From contig CAMIGX010000011.1 of the NCBI GenBank assembly GCA_946221385.1, positions 1-53,696 on the forward strand: a DNA stretch of 53,696 nucleotides. Reading direction: 5' to 3'. Of this stretch, positions 27,001 through 35,104 are shown piece after piece (within the stretch, counting starts at the first letter, position 1; each line of letters begins with the position of its first letter). This stretch comes from an uncultured Propionimicrobium sp. (GTDB lineage Bacteria; Actinomycetota; Actinomycetes; Propionibacteriales; Propionibacteriaceae). The position numbers were made by a program, and so were the translations under genes. The notes under the pieces were generated by a model. The model worked only from the letters and a program-made list of their open reading frames with translations. It did not search any database and had not been told where the DNA came from.

Positions 27001-28005
27001 TCACTTAGCTTCGTCGGTTTGATCAGCTTCCTGCTTGGCTTCGGCATTAGCGTCGGCCTCGGTCGCGACAGCGACAGGGGTCTCGGCCTCGGCGTCAGCA
27101 GCGCCGGGGGCGCCGGCGGCTGCGGGATCCTGATCGGACGCGCCGGCCGGGGTCTTCGGGGCGAGCTGCTCGACGTCAGCAGCGGCGCTGGCCGGAACCT
27201 GCTCGGTGGCCTTGGCGGCGGTGGCGTCGACGTCTGCCTGAGCGTCAGCGCCGAGTAGTTCGCGTTCCCAATCTGGCATCGGTTCGGCTTCTTCAGCCGC
27301 GCCGGAGCCACCCTGCGAACGGGCGACCAGGCCCTCAGCGACGGCGTCAGCGATGATCCGAGTCAGCAAGCCGACCGAACGGATAGCGTCGTCATTGCCC
27401 GGGATCGGGTAGTCAACTTCGTCGGGATCGCAGTTGGTGTCCAAGATCGCCACGACGGGGATCTTGAGCTTGCGGGCTTCGTCAACAGCGAGGTGTTCCT
27501 TCTTGGTGTCGACGATCCACACGGCCTGCGGAAGGCGGCTCATGTCGCGGATACCGCCCAGCGAGGCGTCCAGCTTCTGCTGCTCGCGACGCAGACCGAG
27601 CAATTCCTTCTTGGTCAGACCGCCGGAGACGACATTCTCCAGATCCATCGACTCGAGTTCCTTCATGCGGGACACTCGCTTGCTCATGGTCTGGAAGTTG
27701 GTCAGCATGCCGCCCAGCCAGCGCTGGTTGACATACGGCATGCCCACGCGGGTGGCCTGCTCAGCGATGACGCCCTGAGCCTGCTTTTTGGTGCCGACGA
27801 ACAGCACTTGTCCGCCGCGGGCCACCGTCTGGGTAACGAAAGCGTAAGCCTGGTCGATGTATTGCAGCGACTGGCGAAGATCGATGATGTAAATGCCGTT
27901 GCGCTCGTTGAAGATGAAGCGCTTCATCTTCGGGTTCCAGCGGCGGGTCTGGTGGCCGAAGTGGACGCCGTTTTCGAGCAGCTGACGGGTGGTGACCACT
28001 GCCAT
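27001..28005 (-). CDS. rpsB: 30S ribosomal protein S2 with long C-terminal extension
   Basis: Ribosomal protein S2. From ATG 28005, with AAAGGAT ahead, the product is 334 residues; the frame opens 18 codons earlier, but those are not S2-like. The core is clear: MAVVTTRQLLENGVHFGHQT, WNPKMKRFIFNERNGIYIIDL, YVNQRWLGGMLTNFQTMS and PVVAILDTNCDPDEVDYPIPGND. After about residue 245 comes an approximately 85-residue Ala/Asp/Glu/Pro-rich tail of low complexity. Standard S2 is about 240-280 residues; acidic tails are known in actinobacteria but this one is long. The tail is probably disordered. Confidence 0.96.
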   Translation of the reverse strand: MAVVTTRQLLENGVHFGHQTRRWNPKMKRFIFNERNGIYIIDLRQSLQYIDQAYAFVTQTVARGGQVLFVGTKKQAQGVIAEQATRVGMPYVNQRWLGGMLTNFQTMSKRVSRMKELESMDLENVVSGGLTKKELLGLRREQQKLDASLGGIRDMSRLPQAVWIVDTKKEHLAVDEARKLKIPVVAILDTNCDPDEVDYPIPGNDDAIRSVGLLTRIIADAVAEGLVARSQGGSGAAEEAEPMPDWERELLGADAQADVDATAAKATEQVPASAAADVEQLAPKTPAGASDQDPAAAGAPGAADAEAETPVAVATEADANAEAKQEADQTDEAK

Positions 28006-28119
28006 GGTCGATCCTTTCTCAGGACGCTGTAGCCACGCCTGGACTGTCCTCGTCTTCACGCCGCGTGCGACGACGATTCTGGCCTGGGGGCAACGCCCTT
28101 ATGGTTACGTGAATCTCGC

Positions 28120-28147
28120 GATTTCACTCGGTTGATTTCACTCGGTT
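28120..28147. repeat. Perfect 14-bp tandem duplication in the rpsB upstream region
   Basis: GATTTCACTCGGTT occurs twice head to tail (28120-28133, 28134-28147). It lies 115-142 bases upstream of the rpsB start, in the likely leader or promoter region, and next to two perfect inverted repeats. Confidence 0.85.
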
Positions 28148-28154
28148 ATCTGGT

Positions 28155-28210
28155 CATGCCGGTCGGCATGATCTCTGACATGCGATCTGGTCCGCCTCAA
28201 CTGGTTGAGG
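28155..28210 (-). promoter_or_regulatory. Two perfect inverted repeats upstream of rpsB (possible leader structure)
   Basis: CATGCCG (28155-28161) and CGGCATG (28164-28170) form a 7-bp inverted repeat with a 2-base centre. CCTCAAC (28195-28201) and GTTGAGG (28204-28210) form a second 7-bp one, flanked by GGT and ACC. As RNA the 2-base loops are tight, so they could equally be protein-binding palindromes in DNA. A role as S2 autoregulatory leader or operator is inference. Confidence 0.4.
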
Positions 28211-28301
28211 ACCTCGGAGTCGACCCGGCGACGCGCGTATCTCTATTAATGACACGGGACGCACGAGAGCATGTCGTGAAGTCAGCTCAGGCACGTGGAA
28301 C

Positions 28302-28444
28302 TTATCCACGTTCAAAGCTGCGTGTTCAAGTGTAATGCCGGTCGTCTAGCTGTCACAAAATGGTGGGAGTTATCCACAATATTGCTTTGAGCCGATGGTT
28401 TATCCACCGCGGTGTTGTCCGTTTGCCCCGATGTGTTGTCCGCA
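28302..28444 (+). promoter_or_regulatory. Cluster of DnaA-box-like nonamers
   Basis: Three TTATCCACN nonamers lie in the same orientation: TTATCCACG (28302-28310), TTATCCACA (28370-28378, a perfect consensus box) and TTATCCACC (28400-28408). Two weaker ones follow, TTGTCCGTT (28415-28423) and TTGTCCGCA (28436-28444). They occupy the region between divergent rpsB and the M23 peptidase gene, upstream of its likely start. DnaA binding is inferred from sequence only. Confidence 0.5.
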
Positions 28445-28479
28445 TGAAAAATCTGAGGCTTGCCGACCATAGTTCGGGC

Positions 28480-29220
28480 ATGAACCGACCGAAACTCATT
28501 GCGAAACTGTCGCCTGCTCGGCCGCCGGAGTCCGTAACGCGAACACAATCCTGGAGACAAACGAGCACTCCCCTATTGCGATCTGCGCCGGTGGCTGGTG
28601 GCTTGTTGGCTGCTTGTCTACTACTCGGCGCTGCCTTGCCGTCAGCGGTAGCTAGCGAAGTCAGGTCCGTGCGGGCCGCACCTGTGAGCCTGTCGGCAGC
28701 TACTGGAGGGCTAGCTCAAACCCCTATCGATCCGAGAACTCGACGGCCCCGTCAACTGCCATTGCCTGGCGCAGCTATGACTCGCGGATTTCAGATTGGC
28801 GAGAAGAACTGGCTGCCTGGTCATCGCGGTGTCGATCTGGCTGGCCAGCCCGATCAGCCAGTGCTGGCAGCAGCTGCAGGCTCGGTTCGATGGATTGGGG
28901 TCATCAACGGCGTTCCCGGGCTGTCCATTCAGCATGCGGACGGAGCGATCACGACATACCAGCCCGTCAATGCAACGGTCAACCGTGGCGCTCCAGTCGA
29001 GGTCGGCGATCCGATTGGCCTGCTAGCCGCTGGTCATCCGGGCTGCACGGCAGCCGCCTGCCTGCACTGGGGTGTGCGGGTGGGCAAAAAGTATCTCGAT
29101 CCGATGCTGTGGTTAGGGGGTGACGCTATCAAGGTGCGACTGCTTCCGGTGGGTTCGCGTCCCAAATCATTCACCCCGCCAGCTGATGATGAATTGGCAG
29201 CTGACGAACCCGGTCCCTGA
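28480..29220 (+). CDS. M23 family metallopeptidase-like secreted protein
   Basis: A probable cell-wall peptidase or a regulator of one, 246 residues from ATG 28480. The frame extends up to 28360 with another ATG at 28444, and none of the starts has a good Shine-Dalgarno. A hydrophobic signal segment (GGLLAACLLLGAALPSAVAS) lies near residues 38-57. The M23 domain follows: HRGVDLA gives His115 and Asp119, QHADGAITTYQPV is the central strand, and ACLHWGV gives His196. The first residue of the usual HxH is Cys194 here, as I recall for actinobacterial relatives beside rpsB (compare Rv2891). Activity is therefore uncertain. It is divergent from rpsB. Confidence 0.82.
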   Translation: MNRPKLIAKLSPARPPESVTRTQSWRQTSTPLLRSAPVAGGLLAACLLLGAALPSAVASEVRSVRAAPVSLSAATGGLAQTPIDPRTRRPRQLPLPGAAMTRGFQIGEKNWLPGHRGVDLAGQPDQPVLAAAAGSVRWIGVINGVPGLSIQHADGAITTYQPVNATVNRGAPVEVGDPIGLLAAGHPGCTAAACLHWGVRVGKKYLDPMLWLGGDAIKVRLLPVGSRPKSFTPPADDELAADEPGP

Positions 29221-29385
29221 CGACGCAGCCGGCTTGGCGGCACGAGATTTCAAGAGACGACGCGGAGCAGTCGGTAACGCAGAACAGCTCCGATCTTCAG
29301 GAACGGGTATGTCCGCTGCGAGTTGCTCGGGAGGTCACGATGCGAGTAGTTGGACTGGCTTGCACCCGCTGCTCAATGGGATTCG

Positions 29386-29510
29386 CTTGCGCCGTTCAGT
29401 GACGAACGAGGGTGATTCGTGCCGATCAACAGGCGAGTGTGGGCTTGCGCGTTCGGCCAGGAATGATGGTGGCCTTGCGCCGACCACTCACGAACGTGGG
29501 TGGGCTTGCT
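29386..29510. repeat. Degenerate tandem repeats of about 30 bp overlapping the end of xerC
   Basis: Roughly four units of 29-31 bases related to CTTGCGCCGnTCAnnnACGA followed by AnGnGGGTG can be laid out, with CTTGC-type unit starts near 29386, 29415 (weak), 29444, 29474 and 29505. They fill the end of the 267-base gap between the M23 gene and xerC and run about 20 bases into the xerC 3' end. Nothing else is visible in the gap. Confidence 0.45.
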
Positions 29511-30405
29511 GGTAGACAGCGCGCAATCGTTCATTGCTGACATGGGTGTAGATCTGGGTGGTCGCCAGGCTTTGGTGACCAAGCATTTCTTGGACGCTAC
29601 GCAAATCCGCGCCGCCCTCCAACAGGTGTGTGGCCATGGCGTGTCGCAAACCATGTGGGCCAATATCGGGCGCTTGCGGAACCGCTTGGACGTACTCGTG
29701 CACAATTCGGCGCACCACCCGCGGATCAATCCGCGAGCCGCGTTCGCCTAGGAAAAGTGCCGGACCCGATTTGTCGGTGATCCACTCGACGCGACGGGAC
29801 AACCATCGCTCGACAGCATGCAGCGCGGGCAGACCTAAAGGGACGGTGCGCTGTCGATTGCCTTTGCCGAGGACGGTGATGGTGGCGCGGGCGACATCTA
29901 CGTCGTCGACGTCAGCGCCGCATAGTTCGCTGACGCGAATTCCGCTGGCATAGAGCACCTCCAAGATCGCGACGTCACGGGCTCCTCGCGGTCCCTGGGT
30001 CTGTTTGGCCGCTGAGATCGCAGCATCGAATAGCTCGCGCGCGTCAGCTTGGGTGAGCGTCTCCGGCAGCCGCTTGGGGACCTTAGGAGATTGCAGTGCT
30101 GCTGCGGGATCGTGCTCGATGAGTCCTTCAGCACTCAGCCAGCGAAAGAACACTCGCACTGCGCCTGATCGGCGCTGCAAGGACGCGGGCGCACTGCCGG
30201 CTTGATGTTCGCTGGCGAGCCAGGAACGCAGATCCGCCAAGCCAACCTGATCCCAGCTACTGATGCCATCGATAGCTAGAAAGGAAACCAATTTGACCAG
30301 ATCGCCGCGATAGGCCTGCACAGTGTGTTCGGACCGGTTCACGCGCAGCCGCAGGTCGTCGACGAATCGCTCGACTTGGGCTAGTAACGGGCTGTCGTCG
30401 GTCAT
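29488..30405 (-). CDS. xerC: Tyrosine recombinase XerC
   Basis: A site-specific recombinase that with XerD resolves chromosome dimers at dif. From ATG 30405 the product is 305 residues, the usual length; the frame upstream of it is not XerC-like. The N-terminal SAM-like domain (FVDDLRLRVNRSEHTVQAYRGD in two pieces) is followed by the catalytic domain. The active residues are visible: Arg in ASGIRVSEL, Lys in VLGKGNRQR, HGLRH, LGHQSLATTQ and the nucleophile Tyr in IYTHV. The rpsB-M23-xerC neighbourhood is the normal actinobacterial one, so this is the housekeeping enzyme and not a phage integrase. Confidence 0.94.
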   Translation of the reverse strand: MTDDSPLLAQVERFVDDLRLRVNRSEHTVQAYRGDLVKLVSFLAIDGISSWDQVGLADLRSWLASEHQAGSAPASLQRRSGAVRVFFRWLSAEGLIEHDPAAALQSPKVPKRLPETLTQADARELFDAAISAAKQTQGPRGARDVAILEVLYASGIRVSELCGADVDDVDVARATITVLGKGNRQRTVPLGLPALHAVERWLSRRVEWITDKSGPALFLGERGSRIDPRVVRRIVHEYVQAVPQAPDIGPHGLRHAMATHLLEGGADLRSVQEMLGHQSLATTQIYTHVSNERLRAVYQQAHPRS

Positions 30406-30591
30406 TGCTTCATTGTGCACGGCAACCCAGCTGTCATGATGATTGAGCACCGCGCGTCTGGGTTCTCTCGCCGGCAGCTTGACCCCAGTAGGATGATCGA
30501 GATCAACAACCCCGCAAGCAGTGAGCTGCCTTGTCAAGGTTTCGGCCTTGTAGCTGGGGCAACCTCTAATGGGCAAAGATTGGATGGCGTG

Positions 30592-31203
30592 ATGCCCTCA
30601 GCACAGGAATGGGCCAAGAAAGGCAAACTTCGTCGGATTACCCGCTGGGGTGAAGACGTCCTCCATAAGCCGAGCCGCCCAGTAACGAATTTTGACGAAG
30701 AACTGCATGACTTGGTTGCCGACATGTTCGCGACGATGGCCGCCGCCGATGGCGTTGGCCTAGCGGGGCCCCAAGTGGGTGTCGACTTGGCGCTGTTCGT
30801 CTACGAATGTCCGGACGAAGACGGCCGTATTCATAGTGGCGTGGTCTGCAATCCGACGGTCACTCTGCCCGAAGGCCGGGATCGCAATTTGGTCGCGACC
30901 GATGAAGGCTGCCTGAGTTGGCCGGGTGCGTACCAGACGCTAGCGCGGACAGATTTTGCCGTCTGCGAAGGCGTCGACGAGAACGGCTCCCCCGTGCGTA
31001 TCGAAGCCACTGGCCTGCTGGCACGCTGCGTCCAGCATGAGACCGATCACCTCCACGGCACCGTGTTCGGAGACCGGCTATCAGCACGGGCCCGCCGTCA
31101 GCTAGACCAGCAGCAAGCTGACCTCGCACACCTCTATCCCGACGATTGGCCGCTTACCCCGCGGGTAGGCGACCGCCCGTTGGCCGAGGCGGACGATTCC
31201 TAA
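30592..31203 (+). CDS. def: Peptide deformylase
   Basis: Removes the formyl group from N-terminal Met of new proteins. From ATG 30592 the product is 203 residues; the frame is open from 30415, but that part overlaps the xerC promoter side and is not deformylase-like. All three motifs are present: GVGLAGPQVG (motif 1), EGCLSWPG with the metal-binding Cys (motif 2) and QHETDHLHG with HExxH (motif 3). A hydrophilic approximately 45-residue C-terminal tail follows. It is divergent from xerC, with 186 bases between starts. No near neighbour is functionally linked. Confidence 0.93.
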   Translation: MPSAQEWAKKGKLRRITRWGEDVLHKPSRPVTNFDEELHDLVADMFATMAAADGVGLAGPQVGVDLALFVYECPDEDGRIHSGVVCNPTVTLPEGRDRNLVATDEGCLSWPGAYQTLARTDFAVCEGVDENGSPVRIEATGLLARCVQHETDHLHGTVFGDRLSARARRQLDQQQADLAHLYPDDWPLTPRVGDRPLAEADDS

Positions 31204-31233
31204 GAACTAAGCGCGTCGCTCCTAGGTCTTGAG

Positions 31234-31389
31234 CCTAGCTGTCGCGCGCCCTCGGGTTGTGGATAGCGCTGGATTGAGCCCGAAATTGCTGCAGGTCGCG
31301 ACCAGGCGATCCCGCTTGCCGCTAGCTCCGCTCGAGAGCTCCTCGGCCTAACTGATTCCTCTCTCGTTTGCGGTCCTAGCTGTCGCGCG
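31234..31389. repeat. Gap before the malic enzyme gene with a 15-bp direct repeat
   Basis: CCTAGCTGTCGCGCG occurs at 31234-31248 and again at 31375-31389, 141 bases apart in the same orientation, each near a TCTTGAGC. They lie in the 263-base gap between def and the malic enzyme gene, the second copy 78 bases before the ATG. They could be a pair of regulator sites or a chance duplication. Confidence 0.5.
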
Positions 31390-31466
31390 TCTTGAGCTGC
31401 AGAAGACCCCGCTGCAGGGGGCATCTGGGTTATTCGTCGAATGCCGGTCTCGCTAGAATTACGGCC

Positions 31467-33182
31467 ATGTCGAAAGGCTTTGAATTCATCCGCCGCGACG
31501 GCAAAATTGTGGTCCGCATCGCACTTCGCGGCCGCGAGGTATTGAGCATCCCAAGCATCAATCAGGGCACCGCCTTCACCGTCGAAGAGCGCATCGCCCT
31601 TGATCTGGACGGCCTGCTGCCCAGCCGCGTCATCACCATCGACGATCAGGTGCGTCGCATCCAATCACAGATCGTCAATGAGCCATCGGACTTGGCGAAA
31701 TTCATCTATCTGTATTCGATGATGGACCGCAACGAGACCTTGTTCTATCGGGTTCTGACCGACAATCTGGACGAGCTGCTACCCATCGTCTACACCCCCA
31801 CCATCGGTAAAGCGATCGAAGAATATAGCCACTGGTATCACCGGCCCCGCGGCGTCTATCTAGACATCGACCACCCAGAGCGCATCGAAGACGCACTGCT
31901 CGCTGAAGGCAAAGGCGCCGAAGACGTCGACTTGATTGTCGTCACTGACTCCGAAGGCATTTTGGGCATCGGTGACCAGGGCGTCGGCGGTGTCGCGATC
32001 ACTGTCGGCAAGCTAAGCGTCTACATAGCAGCTGCTGGCATCCACCCGACTCGGGTGCTGCCGGTGGTCCTCGACACCGGCACCGACAATCTCGACTTGC
32101 TCAATGACCCCGCCTACTTGGGCGTGCAACACGCTCGGGTGCGCGGCGAACGCTATGACCAGTTCATCGAGTCTTTCGTGCAGGCGGTCCAAAAACTGTT
32201 CCCAAATGCCATGCTGCATTGGGAAGATTTCGCGGCGAGCAATGCCACCCGGATCCTGAACCATTACAAGGACCAGATCTGCACCTTCAATGACGACATT
32301 CAAGGCACTGCAGCCGTCGTTGTCGCAGCGATCCTGTCAGCAGTGCGCAAGTCGCGAACTAAGCTCGCAGATCAACGCATCGTCGTGCATGGAGCTGGTA
32401 GCGCCGGCATCGGTATCGCTAACCAGTTGATCGACTGCATGGTGCGGGCTGGCATGGACGAAGCCGATGCCCGCAGCCGTTTTTGGTGCCTGTCCAGTCG
32501 AGGCCTGCTCGTCGAGGGCGGACGGATGCGTGACTTCCAAGAGCCTTTCGCGCGCGGCAAGAGCGAAGTAACCGATTGGGAGTTGCAGCAAAAGGGCCAA
32601 ATTTCGCTGACTGACGTCGTCCACAACGTGAAGCCGACGATCTTGATCGGCACTTCCGCACAGGCTGGTTGCTTCACTGAGCCGATCATCACCGAGATGG
32701 CAGCTAACTGTCAGCAGCCGATCATCATGCCGCTATCCAATCCGACGGCTAAAGCTGAAGCGCTGCCTTCTGAGATCTTGGAATGGACCGATGGCCGGGC
32801 GCTGATCGCCACCGGCTCGCCGTTCCCACCGGTCAGCTATCAGGGCACGACATACGAGATCGCGCAGGCAAATAATGCGCTGGTCTTCCCCGGCCTTGGC
32901 TTGGGAGTCATCGTTTCTCGGGCTAGCCGCGTCTCTGACGGCATGCTGGCCGCCGCTGCAAACGCCGTCGCTGCAGCAGTCAGTGATCGTCGTCCCGGCG
33001 CCTCCTTGCTGCCCTCGATCCGTCAGCTGCGTTCGGTCTCGAGCAAGGTCGCCCTGGCGGTCATCAATGTCGCTCAAGAAGAAGGCCTGGCTCAAGCCGA
33101 GATCGACAATCCGATCCAAGCGGTCGTGGACGCCATGTGGGTACCGGAATATCCCGAAGTCGAGGTCGTCAAGAAGATCTGA
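31467..33182 (+). CDS. NAD-type malic enzyme (malate dehydrogenase, decarboxylating)
   Basis: Converts malate to pyruvate and CO2. From ATG 31467 the product is 571 residues, matching the long malic enzymes (MaeA/SfcA type) and not the approximately 400-residue short form. Motifs seen are VYTPTIGKAIEEYSHW, the VTDSEGILGIGDQG segment, LDTGTDN, HWEDFAASNA, CTFNDDIQGTAAV with the metal-binding Asp, the Rossmann motif VHGAGSAGIGIANQL and PLSNPTAKAEA. The cofactor assignment to NAD is by family, not residue analysis. The last 14 bases overlap the end of the convergent methyltransferase gene. Confidence 0.93.
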   Translation: MSKGFEFIRRDGKIVVRIALRGREVLSIPSINQGTAFTVEERIALDLDGLLPSRVITIDDQVRRIQSQIVNEPSDLAKFIYLYSMMDRNETLFYRVLTDNLDELLPIVYTPTIGKAIEEYSHWYHRPRGVYLDIDHPERIEDALLAEGKGAEDVDLIVVTDSEGILGIGDQGVGGVAITVGKLSVYIAAAGIHPTRVLPVVLDTGTDNLDLLNDPAYLGVQHARVRGERYDQFIESFVQAVQKLFPNAMLHWEDFAASNATRILNHYKDQICTFNDDIQGTAAVVVAAILSAVRKSRTKLADQRIVVHGAGSAGIGIANQLIDCMVRAGMDEADARSRFWCLSSRGLLVEGGRMRDFQEPFARGKSEVTDWELQQKGQISLTDVVHNVKPTILIGTSAQAGCFTEPIITEMAANCQQPIIMPLSNPTAKAEALPSEILEWTDGRALIATGSPFPPVSYQGTTYEIAQANNALVFPGLGLGVIVSRASRVSDGMLAAAANAVAAAVSDRRPGASLLPSIRQLRSVSSKVALAVINVAQEEGLAQAEIDNPIQAVVDAMWVPEYPEVEVVKKI

Positions 33183-33987
33183 CAGCGGGCGCCAGCACAT
33201 AGCAAGCGATCGCTGCTGCGGCAGCGACATTGAGGGAATCAACACGACCTGCCATCGGGATCTTGACGTGCACGTCAGCTTGCTCCTGCCAGCGCGCCGA
33301 AAGCCCGTCACCTTCCGTACCCAGCAGCAGTGCAATCTTGCGCTCGGGGCTGATCTGGTTGGCGAACTCGTCCAGAGTGATCGCTTGGTCACTAAGCGCC
33401 ATAGCTACGATGACGAATCCCGCATCTTGCAGCTGGAGCAGATCGTCTCGCCAATCGGTCATCCTCGCCCATGGCACATCGAATACCGTGCCCATTGAGG
33501 TCTTGATAGCCCGCCGATAGAACGGATCAGCAGCGCGCGGCGAGATCAGCACCCCGTCCCAGCCGAGCCCTGCTGCGTCACGGATCATGGCACCCACATT
33601 CGAGTGATCGACGGTGTCCTCCAACACCAGCAGCCGCCGCGCACCCAATAGATCAACCAAGCTATGCCGCTGGGCGCGATCGAATGCAGCTAAAGCGCCT
33701 CGATGGATGTGAAAGCCGGTCACTTGCTCGGCTAATTCTTCGCTGACCACGTAAACCGGCGCGTCAGACTCCTCGAGCACGTCACTCAGATTCGCCAACC
33801 AACGTTGCGCCAACATGAACGAGCGCGGCCGATAGCCAGCCTCAGCAGCGCGACGAATCACCTTCTCGCCCTCTGCGATGAAGATTCCTTCGGCGGCCTC
33901 GAGTGATTTGCGCAGCTGCACGTCGCGCAGGCTGACGTAATTGGCCAGCCGGGAATCTGTTTGATCGTGGACGGCGATGATCTGCAC
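33169..33987 (-). CDS. TrmH/SpoU family RNA 2'-O-methyltransferase
   Basis: A SAM-dependent SPOUT methyltransferase acting on rRNA or tRNA ribose. From GTG 33987, with AGGA about 8 bases ahead, it is 272 residues. The N-terminal substrate-binding domain reads LRKSLEAAEGIFIAEGEKVI. The knotted C-terminal domain shows LEDTVDHSNVGAMIRDA (motif 1), LLLGTEGDGLS (motif 2) and IPMAGRVDSLNVAAAAAIA (motif 3). The exact target nucleotide is not deducible. It is divergent from the SBF-like transporter gene (23 bases between starts) and convergent and overlapping with malic enzyme. Confidence 0.9.
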   Translation of the reverse strand: MQIIAVHDQTDSRLANYVSLRDVQLRKSLEAAEGIFIAEGEKVIRRAAEAGYRPRSFMLAQRWLANLSDVLEESDAPVYVVSEELAEQVTGFHIHRGALAAFDRAQRHSLVDLLGARRLLVLEDTVDHSNVGAMIRDAAGLGWDGVLISPRAADPFYRRAIKTSMGTVFDVPWARMTDWRDDLLQLQDAGFVIVAMALSDQAITLDEFANQISPERKIALLLGTEGDGLSARWQEQADVHVKIPMAGRVDSLNVAAAAAIACYVLAPAVRSS

Positions 33988-34010
33988 GTTGGCGATCCTA
34001 GACTGATGGG

Positions 34011-35081
34011 GTGAACCAATCCTCGCCAGCAGATCCACCAGCCGTCGCTGCACGACCAAAGCGTGCGCTACGAGCGGACTGGTTCACATTCGCGATCTTG
34101 GCCGTCGCGATCATCGGCAGCCTGCTGCCCGCCCAAGGCGCGGCAATCCCTACCATTGACGTCGGCTCCAAGATCGCAATCGCGCTACTGTTCTATCTCT
34201 ACGGCGTCCGCCTAGAACCAAAACAGACCATCGCCGGGCTGAAACATTGGCGATTGCACGCGACGATCCTTAGCTGCACCTATGTCATCTTTCCGATCAT
34301 CGGACTAGCGCTCGGGGCGCTAGTGCCGTGGTTCATCAGCCCGGAGATCTACCGCGGCGTGCTGTTCCTATCGCTGTTGCCCTCGACGGTGCAGTCATCG
34401 ATCAATTTCACCTCCATTGCGCGCGGCAATATCGCCGGCGCAATCGTCAGCGCGTCAATTTCGAACCTGCTGGGCGTCATCATCACCCCGCTGCTGGCGA
34501 TCTGGTTGATGAGCACCACCGGTCTACACCTGCAGGCGTCATCGATTCTGGATATTGGCGGTCAAATTCTGCTGCCCTTCGTGCTCGGCCAATTGACCAG
34601 ACGTTGGACCGCTGAGTGGGTCTTGGCGCATCCGAAACTGAAATATTTCGATCAGGCGTCGGTCTTATTGGTGGTCTACAAAGCGTTCTCCCAAGGCGTT
34701 CGCGACGGCATCTGGCAGCGCACTGGCGTCGTCGAAATTTTGCAGATCTTGTTGCTGTCTGCCGTCGTGTTGACGATCATGCTGGCGTTGACGTGGTGGA
34801 TGGCCAAATGGTTTAAGTTCAACCGTGCAGATCAGATTGCGATCCAGTTCTGCGGCACGAAAAAATCGTTAGTCACCGGCGTTCCGATGGCGGGGGTGAT
34901 GTTCGCGGGCGCGGACATCGGTCTGATCGTGCTGCCGCTGATGATCTTCCATCAACTGCAACTCATGGTCTGCGGCTCCCTGGCTGGCCACTATGCGCAA
35001 AAGGACGACAGCTGGCATCAGGCGGGCGAGGAAGCGGCCGAATCAGCGGCCAACGAAGGCCCTAGCCAGACCGCAAAATAG
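34011..35081 (+). CDS. Bile acid:sodium symporter-like (SBF-like) membrane transporter
   Basis: A 356-residue membrane protein with about ten hydrophobic segments, of the SBF-like/PF13593 branch of the bile acid:Na+ symporter superfamily. Recognisable are LFYLYGVRLEPKQTIAGLKHWRLH (read in two pieces), LLPSTVQSSINFTSIARGN in the first crossover region, and FCGTKKSLVTGVPMA with PLMIFHQLQLMVCG in the second half, where the GTKKS stretch is typical. Substrates of the bacterial branch are mostly unknown. The start is GTG 34011. The C-terminus is a hydrophilic tail of about 35 residues. It converges with the ABC ATPase gene, 23 bases away. Confidence 0.88.
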   Translation: MNQSSPADPPAVAARPKRALRADWFTFAILAVAIIGSLLPAQGAAIPTIDVGSKIAIALLFYLYGVRLEPKQTIAGLKHWRLHATILSCTYVIFPIIGLALGALVPWFISPEIYRGVLFLSLLPSTVQSSINFTSIARGNIAGAIVSASISNLLGVIITPLLAIWLMSTTGLHLQASSILDIGGQILLPFVLGQLTRRWTAEWVLAHPKLKYFDQASVLLVVYKAFSQGVRDGIWQRTGVVEILQILLLSAVVLTIMLALTWWMAKWFKFNRADQIAIQFCGTKKSLVTGVPMAGVMFAGADIGLIVLPLMIFHQLQLMVCGSLAGHYAQKDDSWHQAGEEAAESAANEGPSQTAK

Positions 35082-35104
35082 CGCCGTCACTTCGGGCGCC
35101 AGTA

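Noticed and set aside
26110..27258. 382-codon rightward open frame across tsf and the end of rpsB
   Set aside because: It is antisense to tsf and the rpsB tail, both certain genes. The translation is Gly/Leu/Asp-rich with no family signature, as expected from high-GC complementary strands.
29120..29515. Rightward frame overlapping the M23 gene end and the repeats
   Set aside because: It is out of frame with a real gene, and its latter part only translates the degenerate repeats.
29488..30405. XerC as a sign of an integrated phage or island
   Set aside because: Length, motifs and the rpsB-M23-xerC context show the housekeeping recombinase; no att repeats or phage genes were seen.
33169..33182. 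14-bp overlap of malic enzyme and TrmH gene ends
   Set aside because: Convergent short overlaps of stop regions are common, and both C-termini look complete.
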